This document shows, piece by piece, positions 8,202-18,419 of a stretch of DNA of 33,496 nt (position 1 is the stretch's first letter; the number at the start of each line of letters is the position of its first letter). A model generated the notes under the pieces. That model saw only the letters and a program-made list of their open reading frames with translations, was not told where the DNA came from and did not search any database. Made by a program: the position numbers and the translations under genes. Source of the stretch: Paratrimastix pyriformis (taxonomy: Eukaryota; Preaxostyla; Paratrimastigidae); assembly GCA_027972325.1 (NCBI GenBank), contig JAPMOS010000292.1, positions 1-33,496 on the forward strand, written 5' to 3'.

Positions 8202-10902
8202 AGTCTCAACGTAGTCGATGTTCCGTGGTGTGTACTCATCGCTGATCGGAGCCCATGCGGCGCTTGTCTTCTTCTCCGTCGACAGAACACGAATGATATC
8301 GCAAATCTCCTGATCGCGAACTTGAGCGGGGTAGTTTTGCTTGAGACATTCGGCACGCTGATCCTTGTTTTCGAAGCTTCTGCTTGCGGGCGTACATCAG
8401 TGGGGCTCTCTTCACGTTGCGCATCTCCTCATCGAAGAACTTGGCGAGACATAGTGCCTGCTGATCGCGTGACAGGTGGATCAACTTCTGCAGCAATGCT
8501 AGCGTCCTGTCGCGAACGTAAGAGGTCTGGACGGTGAATTGGCAACCTCGATATGAGAACTCGGGTGCTGAGTTGAGCGCGGAATGATCTTCATCTCGCA
8601 GTAGTTCTTACACTTCGCAAACAGGACACGCTCAAGTGCGGCCTCGAATGCAAATGAGATGTAGGGCAGTCGCTCGGCTGGAAACTGGCGCGACGCTGAG
8701 TAGCTTTCACGTAGCTTTCCATTGATCTCGTTTTGCAGTGCGCTTGACCATGCGTTGAATGCTGCGACGTCCTCTTTCGTGGTGAACGTGAGCGTCGGCG
8801 GCATGTGCTCGGACGACAGTTGAACGGCAGTAGAGTCGGTATCGATGAACAGGCGCTTGCCGTAGGTGGAGATGATACCGCTTGCCCGAACGATTGCGTC
8901 ACGAGCTGCAGACGTCACGGCGGCTGCACAAACCTCATTGAACATGTAGCACGCGTAGGGCGATCCCAGCATTCCGTAAAGGCTGTTGACCATGATCTTG
9001 AAGCACCACTGCATCGTGTCGTGATACTTGGCTTCGTGTTGCGTCTTCGCCGCCTTGAGTTGCTTCTTGTGATCAGCGCGAGCGTTGACAAAGTAGTCCA
9101 CTGTCTTGATGAAGGGATCGTTTTGGAGGATGGCGAACGCGGTGTAGGTGTCGATAATGTCCTCACGGAAGAGGCGCAGTGGATTGACTTGGCCCTCAAT
9201 CGTCTTGTTGTATTCCTCAATCTCTGCCGCTGTTGCGTTGCGGACGTATGTTGTGTTGGCTGGTGTGCGCTGCTCCGTGAACACCTGATCGAGTGACGGG
9301 AAGCTGCCGATGACGGAGAAGGGCGAGATGCAGTAAGCACGCATCATCGAGGGATACAAGCCGGCGAAGTCAAACATCACGCAGGGGCTATCGGCAAAGT
9401 AGTCGGTCTCTGACCAGTTGATTGCACCCTTGTACTTGCCGTTCTTCTCGCCAACTTGGCCGTAGTTCCACTTCAACGTCACGTGATCGCGGAGGTCCCA
9501 TGCGGCGCGAGCCAGTTTGGTCATGCCCCACGAGGCCTGAGTGTACATGATGTAGGCTGAAAGAGTGATGCCCGTTGCTTCAATGAAACAGGTGAGCTTG
9601 CTCATGTAATCGAGTGTCGCCGCGATATTGAGCACAGCTTCCGCATCGTAGACGCAGTAACGGATAATGTTCTCGAAGCAGTGGTCTGCGCACTCGGTCG
9701 TAAAGGCAGGATCACTCTGGATGCGGCCCATGATGGCGTACGACATGCCGTGACGCTGTTTGCGAGGCAGTTTCAAAGCAGCCAGCACAGTCTCGAGTTT
9801 GAAGTTGTCCGGCGCATCGGCCGAGCGGTACTGACTCTTCACCCAACACGCCATATCAACCATGTGGACGTGAAGTCCGAACAATGAGCTGTAGCAAGTT
9901 GCGCGATCGCAGCTCTTGAATGGCCAAGCCGACTGTTCACGAGCAACTGCGCCGCACCGTGAAGCGATCCATGGGTAATCGTACCCGAGGGGCTTGTAGT
10001 TGGGACTTGACTCTGACGTCGACTTGAAGGCCTGTTGACTCGCATTCCAGCCGGTTAGGATCACTTCGCTGCGCTCGCCTTTCGTACGAACCCAATCAAT
10101 AAACGAACAACACATGCCGGCTTCACAAACATCACGATGCACCGTAACGGAGGCAGGGATCTTTGTCCTGCCGATTGGGCGGTCATCCCAAATGAAGGCA
10201 TGCTTCTCCGACACCCGCGCCGAGACGATATACGGCACAAATCATGCTGATGCGGGCTTGTGGGTCTTCGGGCTGCGGCACACCAGCATTTGGCGAGTAG
10301 GTCTCGATATCATAGCCGATCATGGCGATGTCGCCGGCGTTGAAGTGGAGATTAAACTCGTTGATCGCCTTCTCGAGGACGTGACGCGGCTTGACGGCAC
10401 AGAAACAATCATCTCGCTGCAGCTCGGGCTGGAAACGGATCTTGTTGCGGATCTCGATCGTGCCATCACGGCGGACGAAATAGAAGTTGTTACAGAAGAC
10501 GAGCGCGTTCCGATATTCATGCTCGAAACCCAACACGTCACTCGTCTGGACTGTTGCGAGCTTGACCACCTCGTTGCGGATCTGGCGCTGACTGGTTTCG
10601 ACATCTTCGATGACGCATCCCATCGCTTCTTCCGTGGTGTCGACTTGCGCTGGAGCGGGCTCGCAGTAGGGAACAAGAGCGAGCGCATTAGGAATCTTGC
10701 CGTGCTCGAGACACCAGTTCGCGTGACGAGCTTCGACGTTGTTGAGCAGCTCCTTGTACTCCTTCTCTTCCGTCATCGCGGCGACGCGTGCTTTGAGATC
10801 ATTCACGGTGCATGAGCGCTTACCAAAGAATACAAACGACTCGGCGCAGAACTCGGGAGCGAACTTCGAAACGGCATCATCAAAGCGCTGACTGAACTCC
10901 AT
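8202..10902 (-). CDS. PLV B-family DNA polymerase
   Basis: The part starts at an ATG at 10902. The exonuclease domain shows Exo I (YDIETYS) and Exo III (YCVYDAEAV). The polymerase domain has motif A (FDFAGLYPSMM), motif B (KIMVNSLYG) and motif C (FIDTDST). About 115 residues separate motifs A and B. The motif A context resembles cellular delta-type polymerases as much as protein-primed ones, so priming mode is not certain; the neighbouring primase argues for RNA or DNA primers. The boundary between the end of the polymerase and the start of the primase part is unclear, and the two may be one long multidomain protein. The 90 bp upstream (10903-10992) separate it from the recombinase gene and probably contain its promoter. 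Confidence 0.85.
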
Positions 10903-10992
10903 GCGTGTTTTACCGCGCCCAAATTATTGCTTTCCAAGGAAACCTGGAAAGTCTTGAGTTTTTAGGCAAAAAATGTGGCTCCTTCATTTTGC

Positions 10993-13347
10993 TTATAATC
11001 GAGTCTGGGTTCCAGCGAAAGTGGTCAGCCAGGGCGTCGGAACCTTTGCGGGGTCGACGCCTTCTCCGAAGATGAACTCCTTTGTGAGTGGCCGGCCCTC
11101 CAAATCGTAACGCTTCGCGTATTGCGTTTCGTGGATGGCTGTGCTATGACCCATGATTCTTGCGACCCACTGACGCAAGTTGGCGTTCCTCATGAAGATC
11201 TCGCTGAAAGTAGTTGAGAAGATGACGCGCAACGTGCCAACGGTCAAGCCGCGAACGCCGAATGCGGCAGCGACACGTTTGCCGTACTGTGAAGTGTATC
11301 GTTTGCCGGTTTTGGTCGGGAGGAGGAGTTGGTTGCTGTTTCCAACGAGATGCGCCTGAGCCTTCATGATACGGAAGAGATCGAGAGGTAGAAGGAAGCG
11401 AGTCATGCCGTAGAGGTGACTCATCTTTGACTTGACGCGTACGAAGGTATGGTTGGTCCAATCGATCCAGTTACGATATTCATCAGCCTTGATTTCTTCA
11501 GCATCTTCAGCATCTTCGGCGTCATCTTCGGCGGCACCCTCGCGAACGACATCGTCGAGAGGTGCCTCGCCCTCAACCTGTACATCCTGTGGATTGATGT
11601 ATAGAAGGATGATTTCTTCGACGCGAACAGGCGGAAGCAGGATATACATGCTGGTGAGGAAGGCATCGACCACTTTTGCCCGCGTTTCGGGATCCGTTGG
11701 CTTGATGGGGTCGTGATTGAAGTCGTTGTCAGGGCTTTCGACAGCGGCCTTCAGAGCTGGTTCGCGCTCGAGTGCCTCTTCAAACATTGCGAGACGCTGC
11801 TGTTGCGCTTCAACAAGCTGCGTGTACGGCACCCATTGCTTCACGTGCTTCCGCAACAGTTGGGCAACATCGACCTTTGGCGTGGCCTCGCGCATCAAGG
11901 CGTTGTATAGCTGCTCATACATCACGCCTTCTTCGCCGGGCAGTTTGAGGCCTTGGATGAATGAGTTCATTGCGGCACCACGTACTTTCTGTTGTGAAGG
12001 ACTAAGCGCCCGATCGAGCACGATTTGGCGAATCTCAGCGACGTTTTTGTAGAACTTTGGAGTCTGCATCTCGCGCGGTAAGCACATCAAGATGTCGCGA
12101 ACTGCAGTACCGTACATCTTCCGAGTTGATTTTTCGGCGGCCGGTCCCCGACTCTTCGTGTTGATGAATGCGAACGTGTTGACAAGTCGCGTGAGCCGAT
12201 CCTTCATCTCTTCCGCGGCTTCAGACGACTCTTCGGATGCAGCGCTTGAACTTTCATCATCAGACAGAATTACGGCCTTCGCTCTCGTGGCCAGCGCCTC
12301 TTCATGTCCACGACTCTTCACATGGCGACCAAAGGTTTGCCGAAGCCTTCCATCAGTGTCATCTCGATTTGTTGCGAAGGCCACATCGCAAATGGTGCAC
12401 ATGAGGTTATCGGCAGCATTGAATGCTGCTTCGGCAGGAAGGTTCGCAAGACGTGGATCGCGCGGCGGTTTGGCCGGTGACTTCGCGATTGGTTTAGCCG
12501 CTGGCTTGGCCGGTGTCCTCGGTTCGACGCGTTTTGGCGGAGGCGGTGGTGGCGGCGTTGCGGGGACAGTTGAAAGCGGCCGCTCAATCGGCTTCTCTGG
12601 CGCGGGCGGTGGTGCTGGAACGGGAGCAGGCGTTTGGGGCACGATCGGCATCGGCATGGGCATGGGCATGGGCATCGGCATCGGCATCATCGGGGCTTCG
12701 ATTGGTCGCGGAGGCATCATCGTCATGGGCATTGGCATCGGCATTGGAATAGTTGGACGGCTGCAACTTAGCGCGTTTTGAATGCCCCCGATCACGCGAA
12801 TCACCCGAATGAGTTCATCAATTTGCGCGTCGATATGTTTCCGTTGCTCGTGGAGGGTGATCAGTGCTTCAACACGTTCGCGGAGTGCCCGCATTCGTTG
12901 TCCGACATCTGCCGAAGCGGGAAGCTCTTGGTACGGGGCAGGTAGCGGCGCTGGCTGTTGCGGAAGAGGAGGGTTGATCTGGACCTGCGGCATTTGCCGT
13001 GCCGGCGCTTTCGCGATGCGCGGTTGAGGGCCTTGGCCTGGCGCGCGCGGTGGCGGAAGGTGAGAGAAGAGAGTTTGACACATCACGTTTCCTGACTTGG
13101 CCTGGTTGATCGCGTCCTCAACGCTCGCATTTGATCGCATACCGCGGAGTAGGCGGTTATCTTCCGACGTCGTGAGGCTCCAATCGTGAATGATGCCTGC
13201 TTCTCTGATTCGTTGCTCCCCCGCCGCCACCGTTGGAGGTCGCCCGCCAACCTGGTAGCCTATTCCGTTTAGATAGAGAAAGAGGCCTCGAAGTGCATCA
13301 GAGCCGAGTGCTCCGAAGAAACGCTGAAACTGTGGCTGTTCTTGCAT
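10993..13347 (-). CDS. PLV tyrosine recombinase with N-terminal Pro/Met-rich region and zinc finger
   Basis: A 784-residue frame from ATG at 13347. Residues about 90-290 are Pro-rich, with a long alternating Met-Pro run (encoded near 12650-12745). A C2H2-type finger follows near residues 315-350 (CTICDVAF...RHVKSRGH). The C-terminal ~400 residues form a tyrosine recombinase: the first Arg in LPPVRVEE, the second in TVGTLRVIFST, the MGHS box and the nucleophile Tyr in ETQYAKRY. An acidic run (EDDAEDAEDAEE) interrupts the catalytic domain. These enzymes cut and rejoin DNA through a 3'-phosphotyrosine. Here it is the only recognisable integration enzyme of the element. The zinc finger probably helps DNA recognition; that is inference. 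Confidence 0.85.
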   Translation of the reverse strand: MQEQPQFQRFFGALGSDALRGLFLYLNGIGYQVGGRPPTVAAGEQRIREAGIIHDWSLTTSEDNRLLRGMRSNASVEDAINQAKSGNVMCQTLFSHLPPPRAPGQGPQPRIAKAPARQMPQVQINPPLPQQPAPLPAPYQELPASADVGQRMRALRERVEALITLHEQRKHIDAQIDELIRVIRVIGGIQNALSCSRPTIPMPMPMPMTMMPPRPIEAPMMPMPMPMPMPMPMPIVPQTPAPVPAPPPAPEKPIERPLSTVPATPPPPPPPKRVEPRTPAKPAAKPIAKSPAKPPRDPRLANLPAEAAFNAADNLMCTICDVAFATNRDDTDGRLRQTFGRHVKSRGHEEALATRAKAVILSDDESSSAASEESSEAAEEMKDRLTRLVNTFAFINTKSRGPAAEKSTRKMYGTAVRDILMCLPREMQTPKFYKNVAEIRQIVLDRALSPSQQKVRGAAMNSFIQGLKLPGEEGVMYEQLYNALMREATPKVDVAQLLRKHVKQWVPYTQLVEAQQQRLAMFEEALEREPALKAAVESPDNDFNHDPIKPTDPETRAKVVDAFLTSMYILLPPVRVEEIILLYINPQDVQVEGEAPLDDVVREGAAEDDAEDAEDAEEIKADEYRNWIDWTNHTFVRVKSKMSHLYGMTRFLLPLDLFRIMKAQAHLVGNSNQLLLPTKTGKRYTSQYGKRVAAAFGVRGLTVGTLRVIFSTTFSEIFMRNANLRQWVARIMGHSTAIHETQYAKRYDLEGRPLTKEFIFGEGVDPAKVPTPWLTTFAGTQTRL

Positions 13348-13510
13348 TTTGAAGGCGAGATATTTTTTTCGCCGCCCAGAAATTCTTTTAAAACTGAAAA
13401 AAAGTTTTCAAAAAGTAGAAAACCCAAAATTTTGAAAATTTTTGGGCGGGCGGGTTATTTTCCTGCGCCTTGCTTTTTCTGGGGGGCGGGGCTCCTTAAT
13501 CAGATTTCGT

Positions 13511-14173
13511 CTAGATGCGACCTGGCCACATTTGTTCAGCGACGTGCTGCTGAACGGCTCTTATGCGTGCCTGTTCCTCTTCTGAAGGCGCCTCAACGCG
13601 CTGGCGATCATAGAAGTCACCTCCCATATCGGGATAGCGGGACGCGCCAAAGCCATTCATGTGGCCACCTTCACGGCGGATTGATGCGCTCAGTTTCGCT
13701 GAGGCCCTGAGGGCTTCTCCGTTGATTCGCTTCATAAGCGCCTTCCGCTCCGCCTTATGGGTTTCCGGGTTCAAGCGTGTGGGGTCTCCGAAACGGGCAA
13801 TCGCCGCATCCTTTGCTGCTTGATAGGTTCGTTTCACGGCAGCTTTCTCGGCCTCCGTCATGTGGTACGTCTCAGGCTTCTTACGGAACTCGCGCGCCTC
13901 CGCTTTAGCATAACTGATCACAAACTTGCGGAAGTTGTTCCGCGATGCGATTTGTCTCTCCGCCTGACCACGCCAGTCTGTGCAGAAATAGGATCGGCCA
14001 GCTTCCTCCAAATTCGTCCAAGCCTTCTTTATATCCGGTTTCTCGGAAGGCTTCTTCGGCTTCGCCTGAGTTGGCGCAGGCAGCATATTCAGTGCTGCTT
14101 CGCGTCGAGACAACCTGGCTAATGGTAATGCAACTGCTCCTGCTTCCATTGTGATGGAGTGTTTTGACGACAT
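13511..14173 (-). CDS. PLV basic helical protein, unknown function
   Basis: A frame of about 220 residues. The ATG at 14173 sits directly behind a T6 run; the next ATG (near 14149) is an alternative start. The protein is rich in Lys, Arg, Glu and Ala and is predicted to be mostly helical, with several Lys/Arg clusters (KPKKPSEKPDIKK, RKKPETYH). It has no signal peptide or membrane segment. No family recognised. Its position between the recombinase and a conserved PLV gene, and its charge, would suit a DNA-binding or internal virion protein, but this is a guess. Confidence 0.6.
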   Translation of the reverse strand: MSSKHSITMEAGAVALPLARLSRREAALNMLPAPTQAKPKKPSEKPDIKKAWTNLEEAGRSYFCTDWRGQAERQIASRNNFRKFVISYAKAEAREFRKKPETYHMTEAEKAAVKRTYQAAKDAAIARFGDPTRLNPETHKAERKALMKRINGEALRASAKLSASIRREGGHMNGFGASRYPDMGGDFYDRQRVEAPSEEEQARIRAVQQHVAEQMWPGRI

Positions 14174-14230
14174 GAAAAAATCGGACGCGCTCACGGGCGC
14201 CAAAACTGGTCACTTTTGCCCATTGTGGAT

Positions 14231-15166
14231 TCAGGCCGATGTCTCACCCTGTCCACGAAGCTCACTGACTTGCGCAATGCTTGCGAGCTTGGCGATTATC
14301 GTCTCCTTGTTGATATTTGAGCCCTTGAAGCTCGTCAAGACGGTGTTCACGATCGACATCACATCAGAGGCGCCATTCAGCACACTCATATCGATGTTCA
14401 GCGCGACATCCACAGTACGCCGCACGAGACCTTCCCTGTCGCCTCTGATCACAAACGCGTCAAACCAGTCGAAGAACTCATACACGACGTTGCGATACTT
14501 GAGGTTCAGATCAAGCAAGCTGTAGATATCCTTCGACACCACCGTATCACGGAGCAGCGTGAACTTGAGCGATTCCATCTTCTCGCATTGGAGCTTCGCG
14601 CCAAGGATGGCGGCGTACTTGTCCCATTGTGCGGCAAACTGCGTCGTTGCGTTTCGGTACGATCGGTTGAAGCATGCGGTCTCATGAGAGTTGATGTAGT
14701 CGCGCACCTTGTTGATCTGGCGCGTGAAGCCGCTGCCGTCCGAGACCGACTGGAGTTGCCCTTCCGAAAGCGCCATTCCGTAGCAGCGCAGCTCCTCTAC
14801 CATCTCACCGAGCTCGCGCTTTGTGTCCACGTCCTCACTCCAGCGCAACGTGTCGCCGTTCAGAAGGGGAAAGATGTAACGGTCAAACTTGAGTGAGCTC
14901 CTCATGATCTTGCTCGACGCGAGAAGGGGAACTTGACGCTGCCATGAAGCCTTGATGTTGCGCTTCACCTTGTCCGCGAACTCAATCTCCACGATCTCGT
15001 CTGTGGGTTCAACAGGAGGATTGGGAACGCCGGCCGGATCGACGGCAAGCGTGGGAGGGGGTGGCACGTTCACTGGTTCCATCACCGTCGCAGCAGCGGA
15101 ACGCGCCTGAAGATCTGCTTGGAGTGCTTTGACTTGAGCAGAGATTGCTTGTGCTGGTGCAGCCAT
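14231..15166 (-). CDS. Conserved PLV protein, 311 aa, homologue of the 3272-4129 gene
   Basis: A frame from ATG at 15166. Residues 1-70 are Ala/Pro-rich with the block PVNVPPPPT; the rest is predicted helical. It aligns along its length with the 285-aa protein of the AT-rich fragment at 3272-4129 (shared FADK, P.L.GD.L, YG..LS..Q, INKVRDYINSHE and LASIAQVSEL blocks). Conservation between two elements of very different base composition shows it is a core gene of this virus-like lineage. It lies between the fibre-like gene and the basic protein gene on the minus strand. A T6 run stands about 11 bp before the start codon, as in neighbouring genes. Function unknown. Confidence 0.75.
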   Translation of the reverse strand: MAAPAQAISAQVKALQADLQARSAAATVMEPVNVPPPPTLAVDPAGVPNPPVEPTDEIVEIEFADKVKRNIKASWQRQVPLLASSKIMRSSLKFDRYIFPLLNGDTLRWSEDVDTKRELGEMVEELRCYGMALSEGQLQSVSDGSGFTRQINKVRDYINSHETACFNRSYRNATTQFAAQWDKYAAILGAKLQCEKMESLKFTLLRDTVVSKDIYSLLDLNLKYRNVVYEFFDWFDAFVIRGDREGLVRRTVDVALNIDMSVLNGASDVMSIVNTVLTSFKGSNINKETIIAKLASIAQVSELRGQGETSA

Positions 15167-15218
15167 TTCGACTTGGAAAAAATAGACACCTACGAGAGCA
15201 ACCGAAAAATGGCACGCT

Positions 15219-18200
15219 TTACTGCAGCTTCGACTTCACCAGCTCAAGCAGCGCCGCCATGCCGGAGCGCAGGTCATCAACTTGAGCTTGCAGGGACGCG
15301 ATGGTGACTCGCTGTTCCGTGACTGTCGTATGGAGCTTCTGCAGCTCATTCAGCATCATAAACGGTAACTTGTGCTCGTAGAGGCCCTCCACTTCACCAT
15401 CCTTCATCCGTACCAGATCCGGACAGACGGTAAAGGCTTCATCGGCTATCAAACCGTAGCATTTCGTCCTGTTGGCATCGGCTTTGTAGTGGAAGTTAAC
15501 GGGATGGAGCTGATAGATAGCAGATGTGTCCTGCATGTCGACGATATCGGTCTTGTACTTGGCTGCAGATGGCGCCATACCGAGCCGGCCATCAGAATCA
15601 ATGCGCACGTCAACAGCGTCACCCGAAGACCCCAGATTTGTGGCCAGGATGACGGGTGAAACGATCCGTGACTTGCTGATCCGAAACGCGTCAGCCCCAT
15701 CAGCGCGAAGCACCAGTCCGAAGTTCGAAACGTCTGCATTATAGAGCACGCTGGTGGCGTCGCCGCCAATCACGACTTGATCATAATCGGACTCGAGGTT
15801 GAGCTTGTTAGCGCTTGCAATGGTCGCACTTGGACTGTTGCCGAGGCGAAGAGTTGAACCGTTGACGGTGAGAGTTCCGTTCACGTACGTGTTGCCGGAG
15901 AGCGCGTTCACCGCGAACTGCGGCACTGCTGTCGTTCCAGATGTTCCGCTTGTCGACTCGTAAACGAACCCTGCCGAGTCAGCGTTGTATGTGCTCAGGT
16001 GGATTGCGGGACCAGTCAAACCAATCTGGCTGCAACCGGGCGCATAGATGTTAGTGTTCAGTGCGGTAGCGCCAACAGCTGAGTAATACATCCCCCAGTT
16101 CGGATCTGTGCCGTTCATCACCAGCCGCAACGTGCTTCCAACAGGTCCAGTAACTTTGTGGAAGCCACACGACCCGTCACCAGCGCGGAGGGCATAGGTA
16201 TTTATCGCCGAGTTGACCGAAGCAGTGCGTGCAACGACAAGACCAGTTGAATCGGTACCCAGCAAGCTCGCGGAGGTCGTCCCGCCAACGGTTAGCGACC
16301 CACCAATGATGTGATTTCCACGGGAGTATGACGCACCGGATGTGTTCACGGCAAAGTTAACGGCGCCACTGTTGTCCTCGACGATGAGCCCAGTTCCTGC
16401 GGTTGATGTTCCTGTCTTGAGCCGCAAGCAGTTTCCCGTGAGTGAGAGTGGCGCGCAGGAAGGCGGAGTGCCCACACCATCAAGACCAGATCCCGCAGTT
16501 GAGCCACCCCAATACACGCCGCACGTTGTGTTCGACAGAAGCAACTTGAGGTTTCCCGCCGACGCAACTGAGGGAACAGTGAGGACACCACCGATCGTCG
16601 CCGCGCCGCTGGTTGAGAGTGTGGTGAAGGCGCTCGCGCCAGTCGCATCACGCAGCACGATGCTGGAGTTGGTTGCCGTTGACGATCCTGTGGTCATGCT
16701 GAGTACTCCATCTGCGGCACGCGATACAAACCCTGTCGTGTAGCCGCCATACGTGAGCTTGAGTGCGCTGCTCATTGTGGTGTACGACTCGGACGCGATG
16801 GAGTTGATCACGAGGGCGCGTGTCGCATCAGGCCTAAATATCCGGCCAATGCCACCGTTGATGCTGAACATGGAATCGCTGAGATCGTTCATCGTGAGGA
16901 CTAGCTTCTCACGCGTCGGAGCACTCGGTGGACGGATTGGATAGGTTGAGGCCACTACGCTCGTCGCATTTTGAAGGATGACCCACATGAACGGCACGAC
17001 GTGAAGCATGGCGAGCGACCCAACGAACTGGATGCTTGCCGCCCGGTTATCAATGGAGATGGCCGCTTCGGGCGCGGAAGTGAACGTGTTCGGACTCAGT
17101 ATATCAACTACGATCGGACCTGCAGCACACGGCATCAACCCCAACAGATGGACGCTGTAGTTTGTGCTTTGCGCGCCTGAGCTCGTCCGCGCAATGATGC
17201 TGGTGCTAATCTGCGGCACGCTCCAAACACCGCCGGTGAACGCAAAGTTGTGGATCTCGGTAACGTTAGTGATTGCCGCAGACTTGATTGTGATGCCGCG
17301 GTACGAAAGTGTGTACGGCGATAGCGCGAGTTGCGTTCCCGTTAGCGTGGCTGCGAAGTCGGGTGAAAGCGTCGTCCCTACTGCGTGATCTAGCGCGGTC
17401 ATACAGAGAGGGCTCGTATCAACCGTCGTGAGATAGTCGTTCGTCACGTAGCTCCGCGCCGCCGTGTGTAGGAAGGTGAGCAGCACGACGCTGCCCGTCC
17501 ATATCGAATCAGAATCATCACCCGTAATCGCGAGAGCCCCATCACCTCCAACTGTGAGATGCGTGGGAGTACCGAGTGTCGTGTCAGTGTTCAGTACGGC
17601 AGGAGTCCACGCGAAACGCTTGCCGGCAACCCATCCTGTACCGCTCTCAACGGAAAGGTGATAAGACGCGTCGAATGCATAACCTGGCGTGTTGTCGAAC
17701 GCCTCAAAGCCGGTGCGATCGCGATTGGCTACAACAGTGATGGCGCCATTCGTGCTATAAACGTCTCCCGAAGCAAGCCCGCTGAGTCTCAGAGTTTGCG
17801 CGGTGAGGTTGCCTCCGCGCACCGTAACGCCGTTCAAGTTCAGGTCAGTAAGAGAAGGCGTTGCTGTCTCCACTGTAGCAGTCACGAGCTTTGATGCGTT
17901 CACCATCCCGTCACGCATCGTCACGCCATCCACGCTCACGCCATGATCGGCCGTACGTTCAGAAACCGTGTCCGCAACAAGCGATCCCGACGCATTGATC
18001 ACCGCCGCGTTGATTGTACCGTTTGCCGTCCGCTTCACGACCGTGCTCGATGAGGCAGCTTCGTCGTACGTGAGCAACCCCCCAGAGTCGTGTCGTAACG
18101 CATCAGCCGCCTATCCGTCGTGTCGTCTGCAGCAATTGAGACGTCGGTGAGTTGCCGCAGCTTGAGGTCCATTGTTGGCGCTTGAGATAGCGCGACGTTC

Positions 18201-18376
18201 CCATGAAACACAACATCGCCCACAAAGTCGGATGCTCCCGTCACGGAAAGCGATGACGTGATAGCCCCAGATGGAAACTTGACCGGGTTGTTGCTACTTG
18301 TTGTGATTTGCGCAGATGATGCTCCAGGACAGAGAACGAGCTGCGCAGCTTGAATACTAGTGCTTGAGTCAGCCAT
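15219..18376 (-). CDS. PLV fibre-like protein with C-terminal S74 (endosialidase) chaperone domain
   Basis: This part starts at an ATG at 18376 and spans about 1,050 codons. Most of it is Ser/Thr/Gly/Ala-rich, low in Lys and made of repeated beta-type segments (S[AG]G..T.GG.LTV, TNSS, DGVL), the composition of trimeric beta-helical fibres. The last ~120 residues contain APSAAKYKTDIVDM, then HPVNFHYK and YGLIADEA, which match the intramolecular chaperone of endosialidase (peptidase S74) that folds and then cuts itself off phage tail fibres. The C-terminus is a coiled coil (LQKLHTTVTEQRVTIASLQ). It is probably a receptor-binding spike on the particle surface. S74 domains are known in giant viruses and PLVs. 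Confidence 0.8.
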
Positions 18377-18419
18377 TTAGCGATAACAAAAAATAGGTGG
18401 CTTCGCGACACTGTGCCGT

